This document shows positions 47,670-60,297 of a stretch of 64,000 nt of DNA, piece by piece (the stretch's first letter is position 1; every line of letters starts with the position of its first letter). The stretch comes from Paralvinella palmiformis (lineage: Eukaryota > Annelida > Polychaeta > Terebellida > Alvinellidae). The notes under the pieces were generated by a model that worked only from the letters and a program-made list of their open reading frames with translations, had not been told where the DNA came from and ran no database searches. Location of the stretch: assembly GCA_025642065.1 (NCBI GenBank), contig JAODUP010000158.1:294001-358000 (forward strand), read 5' to 3'. The translations under genes and the position numbers were made by a program.

Positions 47670-48140
47670 GTACAAGTGAGAACACATACATATGTACTAT
47701 ATAGACTCCAATGGCTACCCGTGGACGTCCGAATCAACTTTAAGGTGTTACTCATGGTCTATAAAGCTCTACATAGACTGGCCTCTCACTATATTCGTGA
47801 ACTTCTAAATGAGTATCAGCTCACAAGACAGCTGGGATCATCTTCCCACATCATGTTGCAAATACCGAAGACTACGAGAGTCCGATATGGAAATTCTGGA
47901 ACTTGTTACTATTATATATTTGACAATATGACATATGTAATTATTTTAAACTAAAATACCCACACACTAGTCACTTTGTGTACTCGTATGATTTTACTAA
48001 TTAGTTTATTATTTTCTATCCATCACACCAATCATATCTATGTCATGTATTGTTTTACATTATTGTCAAAGCACTTTTGAACAATTCTGGAAAATGCGCT
48101 ATACAAAAGTCAATTTATTATTAATATTATTACAATATTT
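47670..48140 (+). pseudogene. Non-LTR retrotransposon C-terminal fragment and 3' end
   Basis: The frame encodes LQWLPVDVRINFKVLLMVYK and then a YIRELL and YQLTRQLGSSS stretch, the typical C-terminal block of CR1/L2-like reverse transcriptase proteins, from a family other than the copy at 15743. After an in-frame stop the element ends near 48100-48140 with gaaaatgcgctatacaaaag and an ATT-rich tail. Confidence 0.8.
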
Positions 48141-49223
48141 GGCCGAGAACTCGGGACTATCGTATCTTCCATTACCTATCATGATGAGAGTGTGAGTGAA
48201 GCGCTTAACCTCCTCGTACAGAACAAGCTTTTCTTTTTTATATCGCTCGCTTATGACAAACTGGAATAAAGTAGAGATGGGCACCCTTCAAGATTACAAG
48301 CATAATAGACCATTTCCGCGACGACTGCGCCATCTATCGAAAGCCTTTTGCGGGTCGCGTTTCACCTGGCTCGCTGAACCATCTGATAAAAAAAAATTAC
48401 CTATCGTCAGATTGCGGAGATCACAATCTGTTTCACATATTGATAACATGTCAAAAAAATTCGGAAAAAATAAACTTTGTATTTAGTTGCACATAACTGT
48501 AGTTTCAAATTAACCATCCCTTAATTTTAATATATAACATTTAGCACCATAGTGTATGAGTGAAAAGTTTGTAACTGAGACAGCTGTTGGAAAAATGAAT
48601 GGTCATTAACCATATTGGAAGGTCTGAATAAAACCATTTTAAACAACGACAGTTTTGTTATAACAAGAGACTTATATTGAAACTTAATATTTAAGATAAT
48701 TATATTTTCCTGATGTTTGAATTCATATTGTCCTTTAGCGCATATATTTTTAGTTTATTGCCATAAGATCTGACTTGCAATCTGACAGTCATTACTTCCC
48801 AACTTCAGCCGTCTCGAATGATGAAAGTTGACTTTCCCCATACAAATAATCTTATCTATTAGCAAAAACAATTCTACGTTATATTTAATAAAAATTAAAC
48901 TGCTACAAGAACTTGTAGATCGATTTAGTTCGGTGAATCACCCAAAATTAACAAACAATTACTCTTCTTGTTCCATACTGCTTCACTATATACACGGCTT
49001 CAGTGACTCACGAACCACAGTAGATGTCTAAATCACGGACTGCGCATGCGTCGCGCAAATTGTCTATTGTTTTGATTTTTGCCCCTGCTTATCTTATAAA
49101 CAAGGATATTATAGGTGATCCTGGATATTTAGTGAGGTTCTGCCTCTGTTTGGTTGGGATAGACGCTATTCGTTCAATTCCCTATATCTAAGAACTCTCT
49201 TACTAACTTGACCGGCTGTGGTA
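48141..49223. other. Intergenic; no recognised gene
   Basis: A plus-strand frame at 48196-48486 (96 codons, basic) has no recognisable motif and is not called. Nothing else was seen. Confidence 0.45.
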
Positions 49224-51010
49224 TAACCGTATATAGCCTGTGGGCCCGGTAGGTTTCCTATGCCATATTTCGTATTAATGTCAGTCATAACTACATAATA
49301 ACTCGTATAGCCTGTGGGCCCGGTAGGTCTCCTATGCCATATTTCGTATTAATGTCAGTCATAACTACATAATAACTCGTATAGCCTGTGGGCCCGGTAG
49401 GTTTCCTATGCCATATTTCGTATTAATGTCAGTCATAACTACGTAATAACTCGTATAGCCTGTGGGCCCGGTAGGTTTCCTATGCCATATTTCGTATTAA
49501 TGTCAGTCATAACTACATAATAACTCGTATAGCCTGTGAGCCCGGTAGGTTTCCTATGCCATATTTCGTATTAATGTCAGTCATAACTACGTAATAACTC
49601 GTATAGCCTGTGGGCCCGGTCGGTTTCCTATGCCATATTTCGTATTAATGTCAGTCATAACTACGTAATAACTCGTATAGCCTGTGGGCCCGGTAGGTTT
49701 CCTATGCCATATTTCGTATTAATGTCAGTCATAACTACATAATAACTCGTATAGCCTGTGAGCCCGGTAGGTTTCCTATGCCATATTTCGTATTAATGTC
49801 AGTCATAACTACATAATAACTCGTATAGCCTGTGAGCCCGGTAGGTTTCCTATGCCATATTTCGTATTATTGTCAGTCATAACTACATAATAACTCGTAT
49901 AGCCTGTGAGCCCGGTAGGTTTCCTATGCCATATTTCGTATTATTGTCAGTCATAACTACATAATAACTCGTATAGCCTGTTGGCCCGGTAGGTCTCCTA
50001 TGCCATATTTCGTATTAATGTCAGTCATAACTACATAATAACTCGTATAGCCTGTGAGCCCGGTAGGTTTCCTATGCCATATTTCGTATTAATGTCAGTC
50101 ATAACTACGTAATAACTCGTATAGCCTGTGGGCCCGGTAGGTTTCCTATGCCATATTTCGTATTAATGTCAGTCATAACTACATAATAACTCGTATAGCC
50201 TGTGGGCCCGGTAGGCTTCCTATGCCATATTTCGTATTAATGTCAGTCATAACTACGTAATAACTCGTATAGCCTGTGGGCCCGGTAGGTTTCCTATGCC
50301 ATATTTCGTATTAATGTCAGTCATAACTACATAATAACTCGTATAGCCTGTGAGCCCGGTAGGTTTCCTATGCCATATTTCGTATTAATGTCAGTCATAA
50401 CTACGTAATAACTCGTATAGCCTGTGGGCCCGGTAGGTTTCCTATGCCATATTTCGTATTAATGTCAGTCATAACTACGTAATAACTCGTATAGCCTGTG
50501 AGCCCGGTAGGTTTCCTATGCCATATTTCGTATTAATGTCAGTCATAACTACGTAATAACTCGTATAGCCTGTGGGCCCGGTAGGTTTCCTATGCCATAT
50601 TTCGTATTAATGTCAGTCATAACTACATAATAACTCGTATAGCCTGTGGGCCCGGTAGGCTTTTCCCATGCCATATTTCGTATTAATGTCAGTCATAACT
50701 ACGTAATAACTCGTATAGCCTGTGGGCCCGGTAGGTTTCCTATGCCATATTTCGTATTAATGTCAGTCATAACTACATAATAACTCGTATAGCCTGTGAG
50801 CCCGGTAGGTTTCCTATGCCATATTTCGTATTAATGTCAGTCATAACTACATAATAACTCGTATAGCCTGTGGGCCCGGTAGGTTTCCTATGCCATATTT
50901 CGTATTAATGTCAGTCATAACTACGTAATAACTCGTATAGCCTGTGAGCCCGGTAGGTTTCCTATGCCATATTTCGTATTAATGTCAGTCATAACTACGT
51001 AATAACTCGT
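49224..51010 (+). repeat. 74-bp minisatellite, 24 nearly identical copies
   Basis: The period is 74 bp (for example the cgtatag starts at 49304, 49378 and 49452). Each unit carries gggcccggtaggtttcct, atgccatatttcgtattaat and gtcagtcataactac. Copies differ mainly at two sites: gggccc or gagccc, and ctacata or ctacgta. One unit near 50636 has a small expansion. There are no unique spacers, so it is not a CRISPR array, and no frame is open across it. Confidence 0.97.
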
Positions 51011-54000
51011 TCCAGTATGCGGCATTTAACATAAAAATGGACATATAACTTCGAAATAACTCCGTCAAATCATCAAACAAAACAAAACCTAAATGACTCA
51101 ACTTGACTAGAAATATAATGACAAGAAATACTATGATGATTATCACAAATGAGTTATTATCATAACTATTATACTAAATATTAATTGTCAATAGAAATTT
51201 TCTTAAAAGAATAATTTGGCTAATCAGTCTACACGATGCAAGTGTTAATTCATCTCCAGTATTATCTTAGACATAGATCTCCACACATTTAGTAATTAAA
51301 AACAGTAAGTTTTCTACAATGTTTCAAAATAATAAAATACTGCAAATCTCATTACACAAACTTATCGGGCCCACGGACTAATATGGGTGGATTAGCAGCC
51401 AACCTAAATTAATCCAACCAGGCAAGAACTAATAAACAAATCAACTATAACAGATAAGATGTGAAACGATATATCTAATAATCAAATAAAATATTGTTTG
51501 AACAGTTAGGAATAACAGTAAACTTAATGGTGCCCATAAAGGTAACACACACACATATGAGCCTGATAACAACAACGGCAACTCCAACTCAAAAGATATC
51601 GATAATAATAATACTTCAGTATTATGTACTTAAATGTAGAAATCAAGGTGATCTCCAGGTTTGTAGAATACACTATTACGATACAATTGCCTGGGCTTAA
51701 TTTGAAGGGAAAATATAGAATAATTTGGTGCTAGGTGGCGAGCCGTAAGTTTTTCAGTTTACAGATTTCGATATAGCCATTACGTAAATCATGTTCAAAG
51801 GCTTCCGGTCGGTGTTTGCAGCAGTCAGCTGGGCTGCGCTTCGAGAAATAAAACGGTCGAATTGTCATTTTAACGGTCAGTGAACATTATCGGTCTTTGG
51901 TGGATTTATTGTAAATTCTCAAATGTTTGTTAATTTCCAGTTGTGTGGAAAACCAGCAAAATGTTACGTCCGTCAGTACCATCATAATCATGGTTTGTCA
52001 CTTTCACTCCTCTTTCAATTTGTGACGTAGTTTAACTGATCAAGACAACTCAAGTGTAGAGCTATGGATATTATTTATATATCTAGACGTCTAGTTCTAA
52101 CCGTTTCGGAGTGTGATATGTCATAATCAGTGATTGTTTTAATGATTGTACTTAAGCAGATTTAACGTCGCTGGAAGTTAATCATAACTCAATCAGTCAA
52201 TGCTTGAAGACCATGGGATTATTATTATATATGATTACGGCATTAGATTAATTTTAGTGTTTACAAATTTGTATTTACGCAATTTATTTATTCAATTATT
52301 GTACATACTTAATTAACAGAGTCTACTAAAGGCCAGTCAGATTGAATCCACAGACACCACTTGGGCCCAAGTTATTGTGTGGCATAATTGAGGTGGCGGT
52401 CATCTCCATGGATAGTTTATTTATTCAATCAATGTTATCACATCATAAATTTCAGACTTTTTTCAACCAACTTACAATGGCTTTAATTTTCATAAAATGC
52501 ATATTAGTACGTTTTAACTGGTTAATATAATAATAAGTATTATTAATTACTTAACACGTCTTGAGTAAGCATTAAAGCCATATATTCATGTGACGTACAT
52601 TGTCACCACCAGTTTTATTTATTGAATTTACATTCAAGCCCCCACTCTAAAAGATTTATAAAAACAGAATTACATTTCAATATAACACATACACAAACCT
52701 ACACCATGTTTATAATAAGTGTAATCAAGGAAGTTATGTAAAACTGTAAAGATATAAATTTTGTTTAATCATAAAAACATTAATTAATAGTAATTCTGCC
52801 TAAAATTTATAAACCATTAGAAATATAGTGAGCCAACATGGATTTCTACACCAGACACATGGAAAAACTGTTCTCACTTATAGTGAGGCAATTTAACTAT
52901 TAGAAAATCCAGATCCTAATACTGTTAGTAGAAATGAAATCAGTGAGTATTAATTTGAAACCCAGGAAAATCGCTGTCAACCTGACTCAATTGACAAAGG
53001 ATAAAGTAACAGTTGAGAAAGAAAGACAAATCTTTAGACAAACCCAGACTACAACATTTGTATGATCCCTTAGGACATTTAAGTACCAGGACCATCCTTT
53101 TCAGATAATGACACTCACCCAACATTAGATTGTCATAAACATCTAGCCAACAATCAAACTATGAAATCAGCTGCAGCCTCCAATTTGACACTCATATTGT
53201 CATGCACGATTCATTCAGTTAAAATAGTCATTCCACCTTGTGAGTGAAATGCTGTTTTTCATCAAGGCCAGCTATTAGTTCAGTGACTACATGGACTCGA
53301 ACGAAGTAATATTATATTTCTTCAAACTAACAGTGAATGATTGAATTACCCACATATCTACAATATCCCTGTAGTCCCTGGTTAGCATATGAAGGAGTAG
53401 CATCCATCTAGGGACAGATGCAAGATTCTCTGCATCATGCCACAAAATGAACTGATTCATGAACGTGTTTGTGGATCTGAGTAGGTCAAATGTTTGAATG
53501 CAAGATGTTTTGTAAGAGTATTACTATGCACACCCACAAAAAAGTTTCTGGATTTATTTAATTTTAGGTGAGAGTTAAGCATGAATATAATTTCTGCAAT
53601 TTAAAAATATTTTTGTTAACATCCAATATATAAGTGATTTCATACTAGTAAAATGTTGACGTTTTGCCTTCAGGTAATGCCAAAATGTGTGGAAATTATT
53701 CATGTTCACTTGAAATAATTAAAATCTCATTGACAAAAATTATAATCACAAAATGTAAGAAACCCGATTCACCATATTTGCATAGCTTTTTTGTACTTTT
53801 GATACTGTCAATAAAATAAATACATAATTAGGATTAAAACTAGTATTTAGTGAAATGTTGATCCCCATAAACAAAACTATGTATTTGTGTAATGGACATT
53901 GCCATAATTATTGTTCATTTAAAGGAAGTTAGTTTACAAAATATTCATTTGTTAAGTAATTATTATAAATTAGTTAAATATTGAATTCTTGTAAGAGATT

Positions 54001-54033
54001 TCAGTAAAGCGGTGCAATGTATTTCAGTCATAC
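51011..54033. other. AT-rich intergenic upstream of the CapA-like gene
   Basis: No microsatellite array and no exon were recognised. The first, non-coding exon of the CapA-like gene may lie in here, but no transcription start signal was identified. Confidence 0.45.
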
Positions 54034-54144
54034 ATGCAGGCAAATAATAACTCCATTTTGAAATGGGTTAAGAATCGAGAATTGTTTTGGTGCAGTCATG
54101 AAACTTTGATATTAAGACAGAGAAACTTTTATATTATACCTGTG

Positions 54145-54154
54145 CTTATTTCAG
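54145..54154 (+). other. Likely 3' splice site before the CapA-like start
   Basis: A pyrimidine-rich cttatttcag ends five bases before ATG. The upstream 42 in-frame codons show no family similarity and would be intronic. Confidence 0.65.
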
Positions 54155-54159
54155 ACAAC

Positions 54160-55275
54160 ATGGCAGGCCATGTGTCACTCTTTCTGGTGGGAGATGTGAT
54201 GTTAGCACGCGGAATTGATATGATACAAAAGTATTCCTGTGATCCTATATTGTATGAAGGAAACAACCTTTGCGCTCATGACTATGTACTTTTGGCGGAA
54301 GGGCAAAATGGCAAACTTCCAAAGAAGGAACTGCGTGGAGTCGACTATGTTTGGGGTGATACAATTCGTATTCTGCAAGAGAAGAGTCCTGATGTGCGTA
54401 TTATAAACCTAGAGACGTCAGTCACCACAAGTGATACACCCTGGCCACATAAGGGTATACACTATAGAATGCATCCCAAAAATGTTGATGTCATTGCTTC
54501 AGCTAAAATTGATTGCTGCATATTGGCTAATAACCACACAGCAGATTGGGGATTCAGTGGGCTGAAGGAAACTCTGACAGCCCTTCGTGGGCAAGGGATA
54601 GCTTATGCAGGAGCAGGGTTTAATTCCGAAGAAGCCGAGGCACCAGCCATTTTTGACCTTGGAGAAAAAGGTCGTGTCTTGGTCTTTGCTGGAGGTCATC
54701 AGTCAAGTGGTGTGCCCACCGGATGGAGAGCGAGGGATGACAAAGAAGGAGTGAACATCATAGAAATTCAGAACACTCCCAAAGCTCTAGAAGACCTCAA
54801 GGCACAGGTAATTAAATATAGGAGAGAAGGCGACATTATTGTTCTTTCTATTCACTGGGGGGGTAACTGGGGCTTTGATTTGGAGCCATTTATGCAGAAA
54901 TTTGCTCATGCTGCCATCAAAGAGGCAGGCTTTGATGTGATACATGGACACTCTTCTCACCACGTTCGTGGGTTGGAGGTCTACCAAGGGAAGCTCATCA
55001 TCTATGGCTGTGGCGACTTCCTCAATGATTACGAAGGTATTGGCGGACACGAGAGGTTCCGTGGGGATCTGGCACTGATGTACTTCGTCGATGTGGACCC
55101 AAAGAGTGGCAGTCTAGTTGGTGTGACAATGGTGCCAACAGAGACAAAACAGTTACGTGTTAATCTGGCATGTGAACGAGATTTAGAATGGATGCAAGAA
55201 ACCATGTCCAGAGAATGTAAAAAACTTGGTTGTGATACAAGGCTCTGTGGTAGAGAACTACATCTTGTTTTTTAA
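54160..55275 (+). CDS. CapA/PGA-synthesis-like metallophosphatase
   Basis: A 371-residue member of the CapA family (poly-gamma-glutamate capsule synthesis CapA-like), which has a calcineurin-like metallophosphatase fold. In bacteria CapA acts in poly-gamma-glutamate production; the role of animal members is not known to me. Ordered motifs are GDVMLARG (11-18), INLETS (82-87), NNHTADWG (124-131), SIHWGGNW (230-237), HGHSSHHVRG (262-271) and YGCGDFLND (282-290). These give the Asp, Glu, Asn-His and His residues expected to bind the metals. No signal peptide or membrane segment is visible, so a cytosolic enzyme is inferred. The frame is open from 54034, but cttatttcag at 54145-54154 looks like a 3' splice site six bases before the ATG at 54160, so Met43 of the long frame is taken as start. 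The coding part has no intron. Confidence 0.9.
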   Translation: MAGHVSLFLVGDVMLARGIDMIQKYSCDPILYEGNNLCAHDYVLLAEGQNGKLPKKELRGVDYVWGDTIRILQEKSPDVRIINLETSVTTSDTPWPHKGIHYRMHPKNVDVIASAKIDCCILANNHTADWGFSGLKETLTALRGQGIAYAGAGFNSEEAEAPAIFDLGEKGRVLVFAGGHQSSGVPTGWRARDDKEGVNIIEIQNTPKALEDLKAQVIKYRREGDIIVLSIHWGGNWGFDLEPFMQKFAHAAIKEAGFDVIHGHSSHHVRGLEVYQGKLIIYGCGDFLNDYEGIGGHERFRGDLALMYFVDVDPKSGSLVGVTMVPTETKQLRVNLACERDLEWMQETMSRECKKLGCDTRLCGRELHLVF

Positions 55276-55561
55276 ATACTTCACAAGCATGTTTATCATG
55301 TTTGCCCGCTTAGTCCAATTAATTTCTCCCACAGAACAAGCTTTGGACCACAAGGTACATAAACAGTGCATTGTTTGTAAACTGAGTTCATGATTATGAC
55401 AGGGGTTTTCAATTTAATATGAATGGACTGCATTGATAATCCTGCAACAAGTTTTACTTGTGTTGCACTTTCTTGCTATATTTTCATGATTTGCATGCCA
55501 CATTATGCATTCTACCCGAGGTGCTCTTAATTGTTAGTTAACCATGAAGATATCTTTGTTG

Positions 55562-55567
55562 AATAAA
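55562..55567 (+). terminator. Candidate poly(A) signal of the CapA-like gene
   Basis: AATAAA about 290 nt after the stop codon, on the coding strand. Confidence 0.6.
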
Positions 55568-55980
55568 TTTACTTCACTATATCAGTTAGTTCCTCAGTAA
55601 TATTTATTAACTAATTATTTTGTGCAGATCTATTTAATGAGAACAGATTAAAGTTAGTACCTAGATTATAATATTTTACTAATAATTCCTTTGATTTTTC
55701 ATTACCACTTCTGTTGCTATATAGCAATGGTTATAACCCACAATTTGAATACCCTTTCCTCAACAATTAAATTAAGGGTATCCAACAATAACAGTCGGGT
55801 TAAGTTCTGAAATTTCAAGAGTATTGTAGTAACACTGACCAATACATTGTAATCTGTACAGATACACCGAATGAGAGTTCCAGCAGTGCAGACTATAAGC
55901 GAAATAGGATATTTGTTTAGAATGCTTGCACTACTCTTTCTGGATCGTTAACAGTTTACTGTCTCTGTCTGTCATTCTGG

Positions 55981-56241
55981 GTGCTGAGAAAATATTGTGC
56001 TGACTGCCAAATCATTTCCATCAGCACAAAGAACTGCCACGTCATTCTCACATCCTTGAATGAAAATGACACAACATTCACACAAATGTACAGCACTGAA
56101 GAGAACACCACATATGATGGAATCAAAGCATCTTTAATAGAACATTTCAGCGTACAAGAAATAAAATATCACGTGCTGTGCTTCCATCACATCCAACTTC
56201 GCTTGTTTACTGGAAAAAGACAAAAAAAGACATCCAAATAA
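55981..56241 (+). pseudogene. Possible retrotransposon gag-like fragment
   Basis: The 86-codon frame includes YDGIKASLIEHFSVQEIKYH, which resembles the segment of LTR-retrotransposon gag proteins where a short helix and an aromatic pair precede a polar linker. No protease, zinc knuckle or LTR was seen. This may be chance. 55568-55980 and 56242-56514 show nothing else. Confidence 0.3.
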
Positions 56242-56514
56242 CAAGTCTGATCACAACAAAACAAATGGCAGTAACCAAGCACAGATGATTTACTGAATTT
56301 CACACATGTGTATCTCACAAGTTAAATTACCTGAATATATTCACTGAGATAATAATTAATCTATCAATATTCCCAACGAACAATTATCTTTGAAATAACG
56401 AGCCACTATAATTCTTAAAACAGGGTCAACAATAATTACCAGAATTCTCAAACATATCCAATAAATATTCTATGGGACAATGCATTAAAGATATAGGGTA
56501 CTCATAAAAACTGA

Positions 56515-56705
56515 TTGTGATTGATTGATTGATGTTTTATGGCCACTTTTAGGCACATGATAGACTAAATGGGCCGACTGATCTCCAAAGGTAGAGAGCA
56601 AATTTAAAGATGAAATACCCTTCAGATATGCCCACACCGAGATTCGAATTCGGGTGGTAGTGATCTGTGATCCAACACACTACCAGTTAGACCACCAAGA
56701 TGGTA
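56515..56705 (-). mobile_element. SINE A copy, minus strand
   Basis: On the minus strand it starts gtggtctaactggtagtgtg (box A), has box B attcgaatctcgg, the shared body and the 3' end gccataaaacatcaatcaat. It lies between the converging CapA-like and RpS24 genes. 56706-57912 shows nothing recognised; the last RpS24 exon may lie within it. Confidence 0.85.
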
Positions 56706-57912
56706 TTTATTATAGTTATTTTTGACAGCATCTGTATGTCATCTTAGTAATAGGACATGTATCTCTCAATTACTTTTAAATATATGGTAATACTGCTCCT
56801 GAAGCTGCTGCTAGCCAATGACACCCAAATGTTTTCTCCCTATCATATCTTAGATGTTCCCACAGAATATGGTTTGTTTAATATTAATATTATTCATAAT
56901 GACACGACAGCATTTACAACATAGCCAAGCTGATCTTAAAACAAGAGAAATGATCTAAACATAGGTATAAAATGATTTTTCTTTTATCTCGTATAATCTC
57001 CATAAGATACAGATCATAGTGGAGTGTATTATTCCATGCACGGATGATTACACAGAATAGAAAGGCAAATTTATGCACGCAGTGACATCCATAAATCTTC
57101 ATTATTAAATAACCCCCAATTCATGTGACAAATGTGGACGATTCATAAGATATTAATCACACAAACCCGAAGTAAATTTCACTCGGCACACAATGTTTAC
57201 AAATTACCAGCTGAGCACACACGGTAAATAGGACGGGTTAATGACTGCATTTAAAGTTTGGTAATAAACAAGTAATATGTTACACTATGACACAGCAAAA
57301 TGTACAGCGGAAAACACACGAGGACTGGACCAGTAAGGAATGTAGAAGTAGAATTTCTTATGGGACATCAACTGATCAAGTCCCTAAAGCAATCATTAGC
57401 CATCCTTCATTTGGAACATATAAAGCCATTTATACCACAGATTACTTCACTGGTCGGCCTGGAATAAACAGACTACTAACTTAGCAAATTAATTTCTCTG
57501 CAATCAAACAGCATCTTGATTTATCTTGATCTACAGATCTGGCACAACTGTATCATAATGAGAACACGCTAACTATTTCAGCAAGAGTGTATAAGCACGA
57601 TGTTATCTAGCATTAAACAACAGATTATGTACAGAAGAGGAGCAGTGAAGGGTTTTCACACTCAATACGCTAGTACTTCCTTCTAGCCTTACACCATACC
57701 TAATCTGATTGTGGTTCTCAGAGAACTTATCGTCCCTGTGAATTTGAGTAATAAGAACATATCAATAAAAACATCAACAAAATTATCCAAACACCGATTT
57801 CAATACTAGAAACCACTTTTCATTTCTGACCGTCTGTTCAAAGTTTTGCTATGAAACATTGAAATGTAAAATAAAAACACGACTAATGACTACCCTGCAC
57901 GAGAATTATTAC

Positions 57913-58026
57913 CTTCTTTGAAGACTGTCCGACCTTGGCCTTTTTCACACCCCTAACCTTCTTCTGCCTATTCTTTCTTTCCTTTCTCTGTTTACGTGCC
58001 GTCCTCTTTATCTCCAAAAGCCCATG
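57913..58026 (-). CDS. RpS24: 40S ribosomal protein S24, exon 4
   Basis: On the minus strand the acceptor is ttcttatag|CAT (AG at 58028-58027) and the donor AAG|GTAATA (57912). It encodes 38 residues, [20 protein letters not shown] then [18 protein letters not shown], the highly basic C-terminal tail of eS24. Both ends are phase 0. In vertebrate genes the final lysine or the stop codon lies in a further exon, which was not located here. If the donor is not used, the frame reads on for seven codons to a TAG. Confidence 0.93.
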
Positions 58027-58614
58027 CTATAAGAATCACAAATGCATCAGGAGTTAATCAGATAATATGACAGAACTTATACCAGCACAACATCAGCATT
58101 TTTTTGATGGGCCAGTTCAAGTAGCAGATTTTAAATGAACGGATCTAGATGGGCATTTCTTAAGGAAATCTCTACCTAGATTACATACGTAGTCCCTCTT
58201 AAGGTGTCTATTACAGACACAGGAAGATCATTCAATGCCATCCCTAGAAGACAGTGGAGCAATGATAAACCTCAAACACAAAGCGGATCATACGTATGTC
58301 ATACATGAAAATACAAGTACTACTTTATAATAATATAATTTTCAATCACTTCCTAGCCTGAAAGGTACATTAAGAAATATACAAACTGAGAATGACCAGA
58401 CATTATTCTACAGATCAATCCAATTTATTTCCATGCTAAATATAAGCTGTCTTTATTTGTAACCAGGAACCTACAAGTGGAAAATGTCTATAATGCAAGT
58501 GTCTGTTACAGCTCAAGAGGCTGATCTATTTTAGCTCAAGTTTAATTAGCTTACACACCTTCTGAGAGGATATATTTCACACACATACAGTATTTATCTT
58601 ACTGGAAAGCTTAC

Positions 58615-58824
58615 CCTGGCTAGTCTGTATTTGGGTTCGAATTTTTTGGCATAATCTAAGCTCTCATAGATGAGTGCAAAGCCAGTCGTCTTTCCACCAC
58701 CAAACTGAGTTCGGAAACCAAAGCAGAAGATCACATCAGCTGTTGTTTTGTACATGCGAGCCAGCTTTTCTCGTATTTCTGTCTTGGGTACTGTCGCACG
58801 ACCAGGATGGAGAACATCAACAAC
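58615..58824 (-). CDS. RpS24: 40S ribosomal protein S24, exon 3 (core)
   Basis: On the minus strand the acceptor is ctctcctcag|GTT and the donor AGG|GTAAGC. It encodes 70 residues, from [20 protein letters not shown] through [20 protein letters not shown] to [11 protein letters not shown], the body of eS24, a component of the small ribosomal subunit. The length and phase-0 boundaries agree with the conserved gene structure. The frame has no stop or missing residue, so this is a functional-looking copy and not a processed pseudogene (introns are present). Confidence 0.98.
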
Positions 58825-60297
58825 CTGAGGAGAGAAAACATCCATGTTATCCCATAAGCAATGACATGACCATATGAAGTTTTGTATAGCACACATTCAG
58901 AGCTGACTGACAGAGATAGCAAGTATTTGACTCACAAATCAAATATTTTCCATACCAGATTTGGCAGATCCCCTTCCAAGTTACACCCAGGTTCAGCTAT
59001 ATCTCCATTTGGGGTTATGAACTTTTGCTAAACTAATTTTCAGGCATAATTCATCAATAAATGATCAAATAAAACAAACAGATACTGCAATAATTGTACC
59101 AAAAGCACACTAAGCAATAATAAGTATCACCATATAAAACAAACTTCTGCTCTCATGTGGTCACCACATTTACCACCCTTAATAAGACATGGGGTCAATT
59201 CCAATTAATTCCATTTGGTTAATTCCAAATCAAATTTATCAATTCCATATTTACGGACTGTTTTTACCTACTACTTTATACCATGAGTAAGTACTCTGAG
59301 TACCTACTTGGAATACCTACTCCAAGTAGTGTATATTCCAAGTAGAATTGTTATGGAAGAAATATGTCTTAATAAAAAGTTATTGTTAAATTAATTTATG
59401 GATTTAATTTGTTTTTGTAAGAAATTCCAATTTTTCAATTCCATCTCTTTAAATAATCAATTCCAAAATTGGAACAGACCATCAATTCCAGAATTGACCC
59501 CATGTCTAGCTTTAATATTGGCTGTAATTAATAACTCCATCGGTTATGTGTCTATTCCACATTGGGTGCAAAAAAAGACATTTTAAATTTGATATCAGAT
59601 ATAGCTGGAAAGTGACCAAGTACGTTTGTTTACAAAACACCCCCCGGTGGGAGTCTGGTAAAAGAACACAACTTAGACGTTTGCAATGAAATGCTATACA
59701 CTGGAACCCAATGTGTTACTGGAGAGCCCATAAATAGCTGGAAAGAAAAACCATGTGTTTTACATTTCACCAGAGGAGATAAATGAGTTGTATCATGTAC
59801 GTAATCATCTGAACTGTAATAGTTAAAACAGGTTTGATAATTTATGTTAATATTAGAGAGAAATATAATAAATTGACTTTTATATAGGAAGTTTTTCAAA
59901 ACTGATTTAACAATAAATAGACAAGTAGGCCTAGGACAAACAAAGCATGGTTATGGTGTGTCCTTTCAATTATTAAACACGATCTTGGGCAATCAATCAG
60001 CATTCACTCTCGATTTGTTTTCTCTTCCCATTTAGCAAACATTAATCATTTAGTATGGCCTCTACTAACTTGCTTCCTTTATGAATATGCAATAAATTTG
60101 AGCTTTTAAACCTTGAACAGGATCATCACTATATATAAGCTCTGACACAATAGAGTCAAACTGTTTTATAGTTTCAAAATTAACCTAATTATACCATCAT
60201 GCAATGCCAAAATATGACGAAGTACCCATCTGCTCACTACTATTCAAATTCTTCAGATTCAGTAACAATATAATGTAACACAAGCAGAAATGGTTCT

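Noticed and set aside
48196..48486. 96-codon basic frame after a retrotransposon end
   Set aside because: No homology recognised; could be unannotated element sequence but cannot be supported.
49224..51010. Regular 74-bp periodicity resembling a CRISPR array
   Set aside because: The whole 74-bp unit is repeated, there are no unique spacers and no cas genes, and the genome is eukaryotic. It is a minisatellite.
52820..53520. Possible degraded retroelement pol sequence
   Set aside because: All frames are full of stops and no reverse transcriptase or integrase block could be identified.
54160..55275. Bacterial contamination as the source of the CapA-like gene
   Set aside because: The flanks are AT-rich eukaryotic sequence with a 3' splice site, an AATAAA signal, SINEs and an intron-containing RpS24 gene on the same contig.
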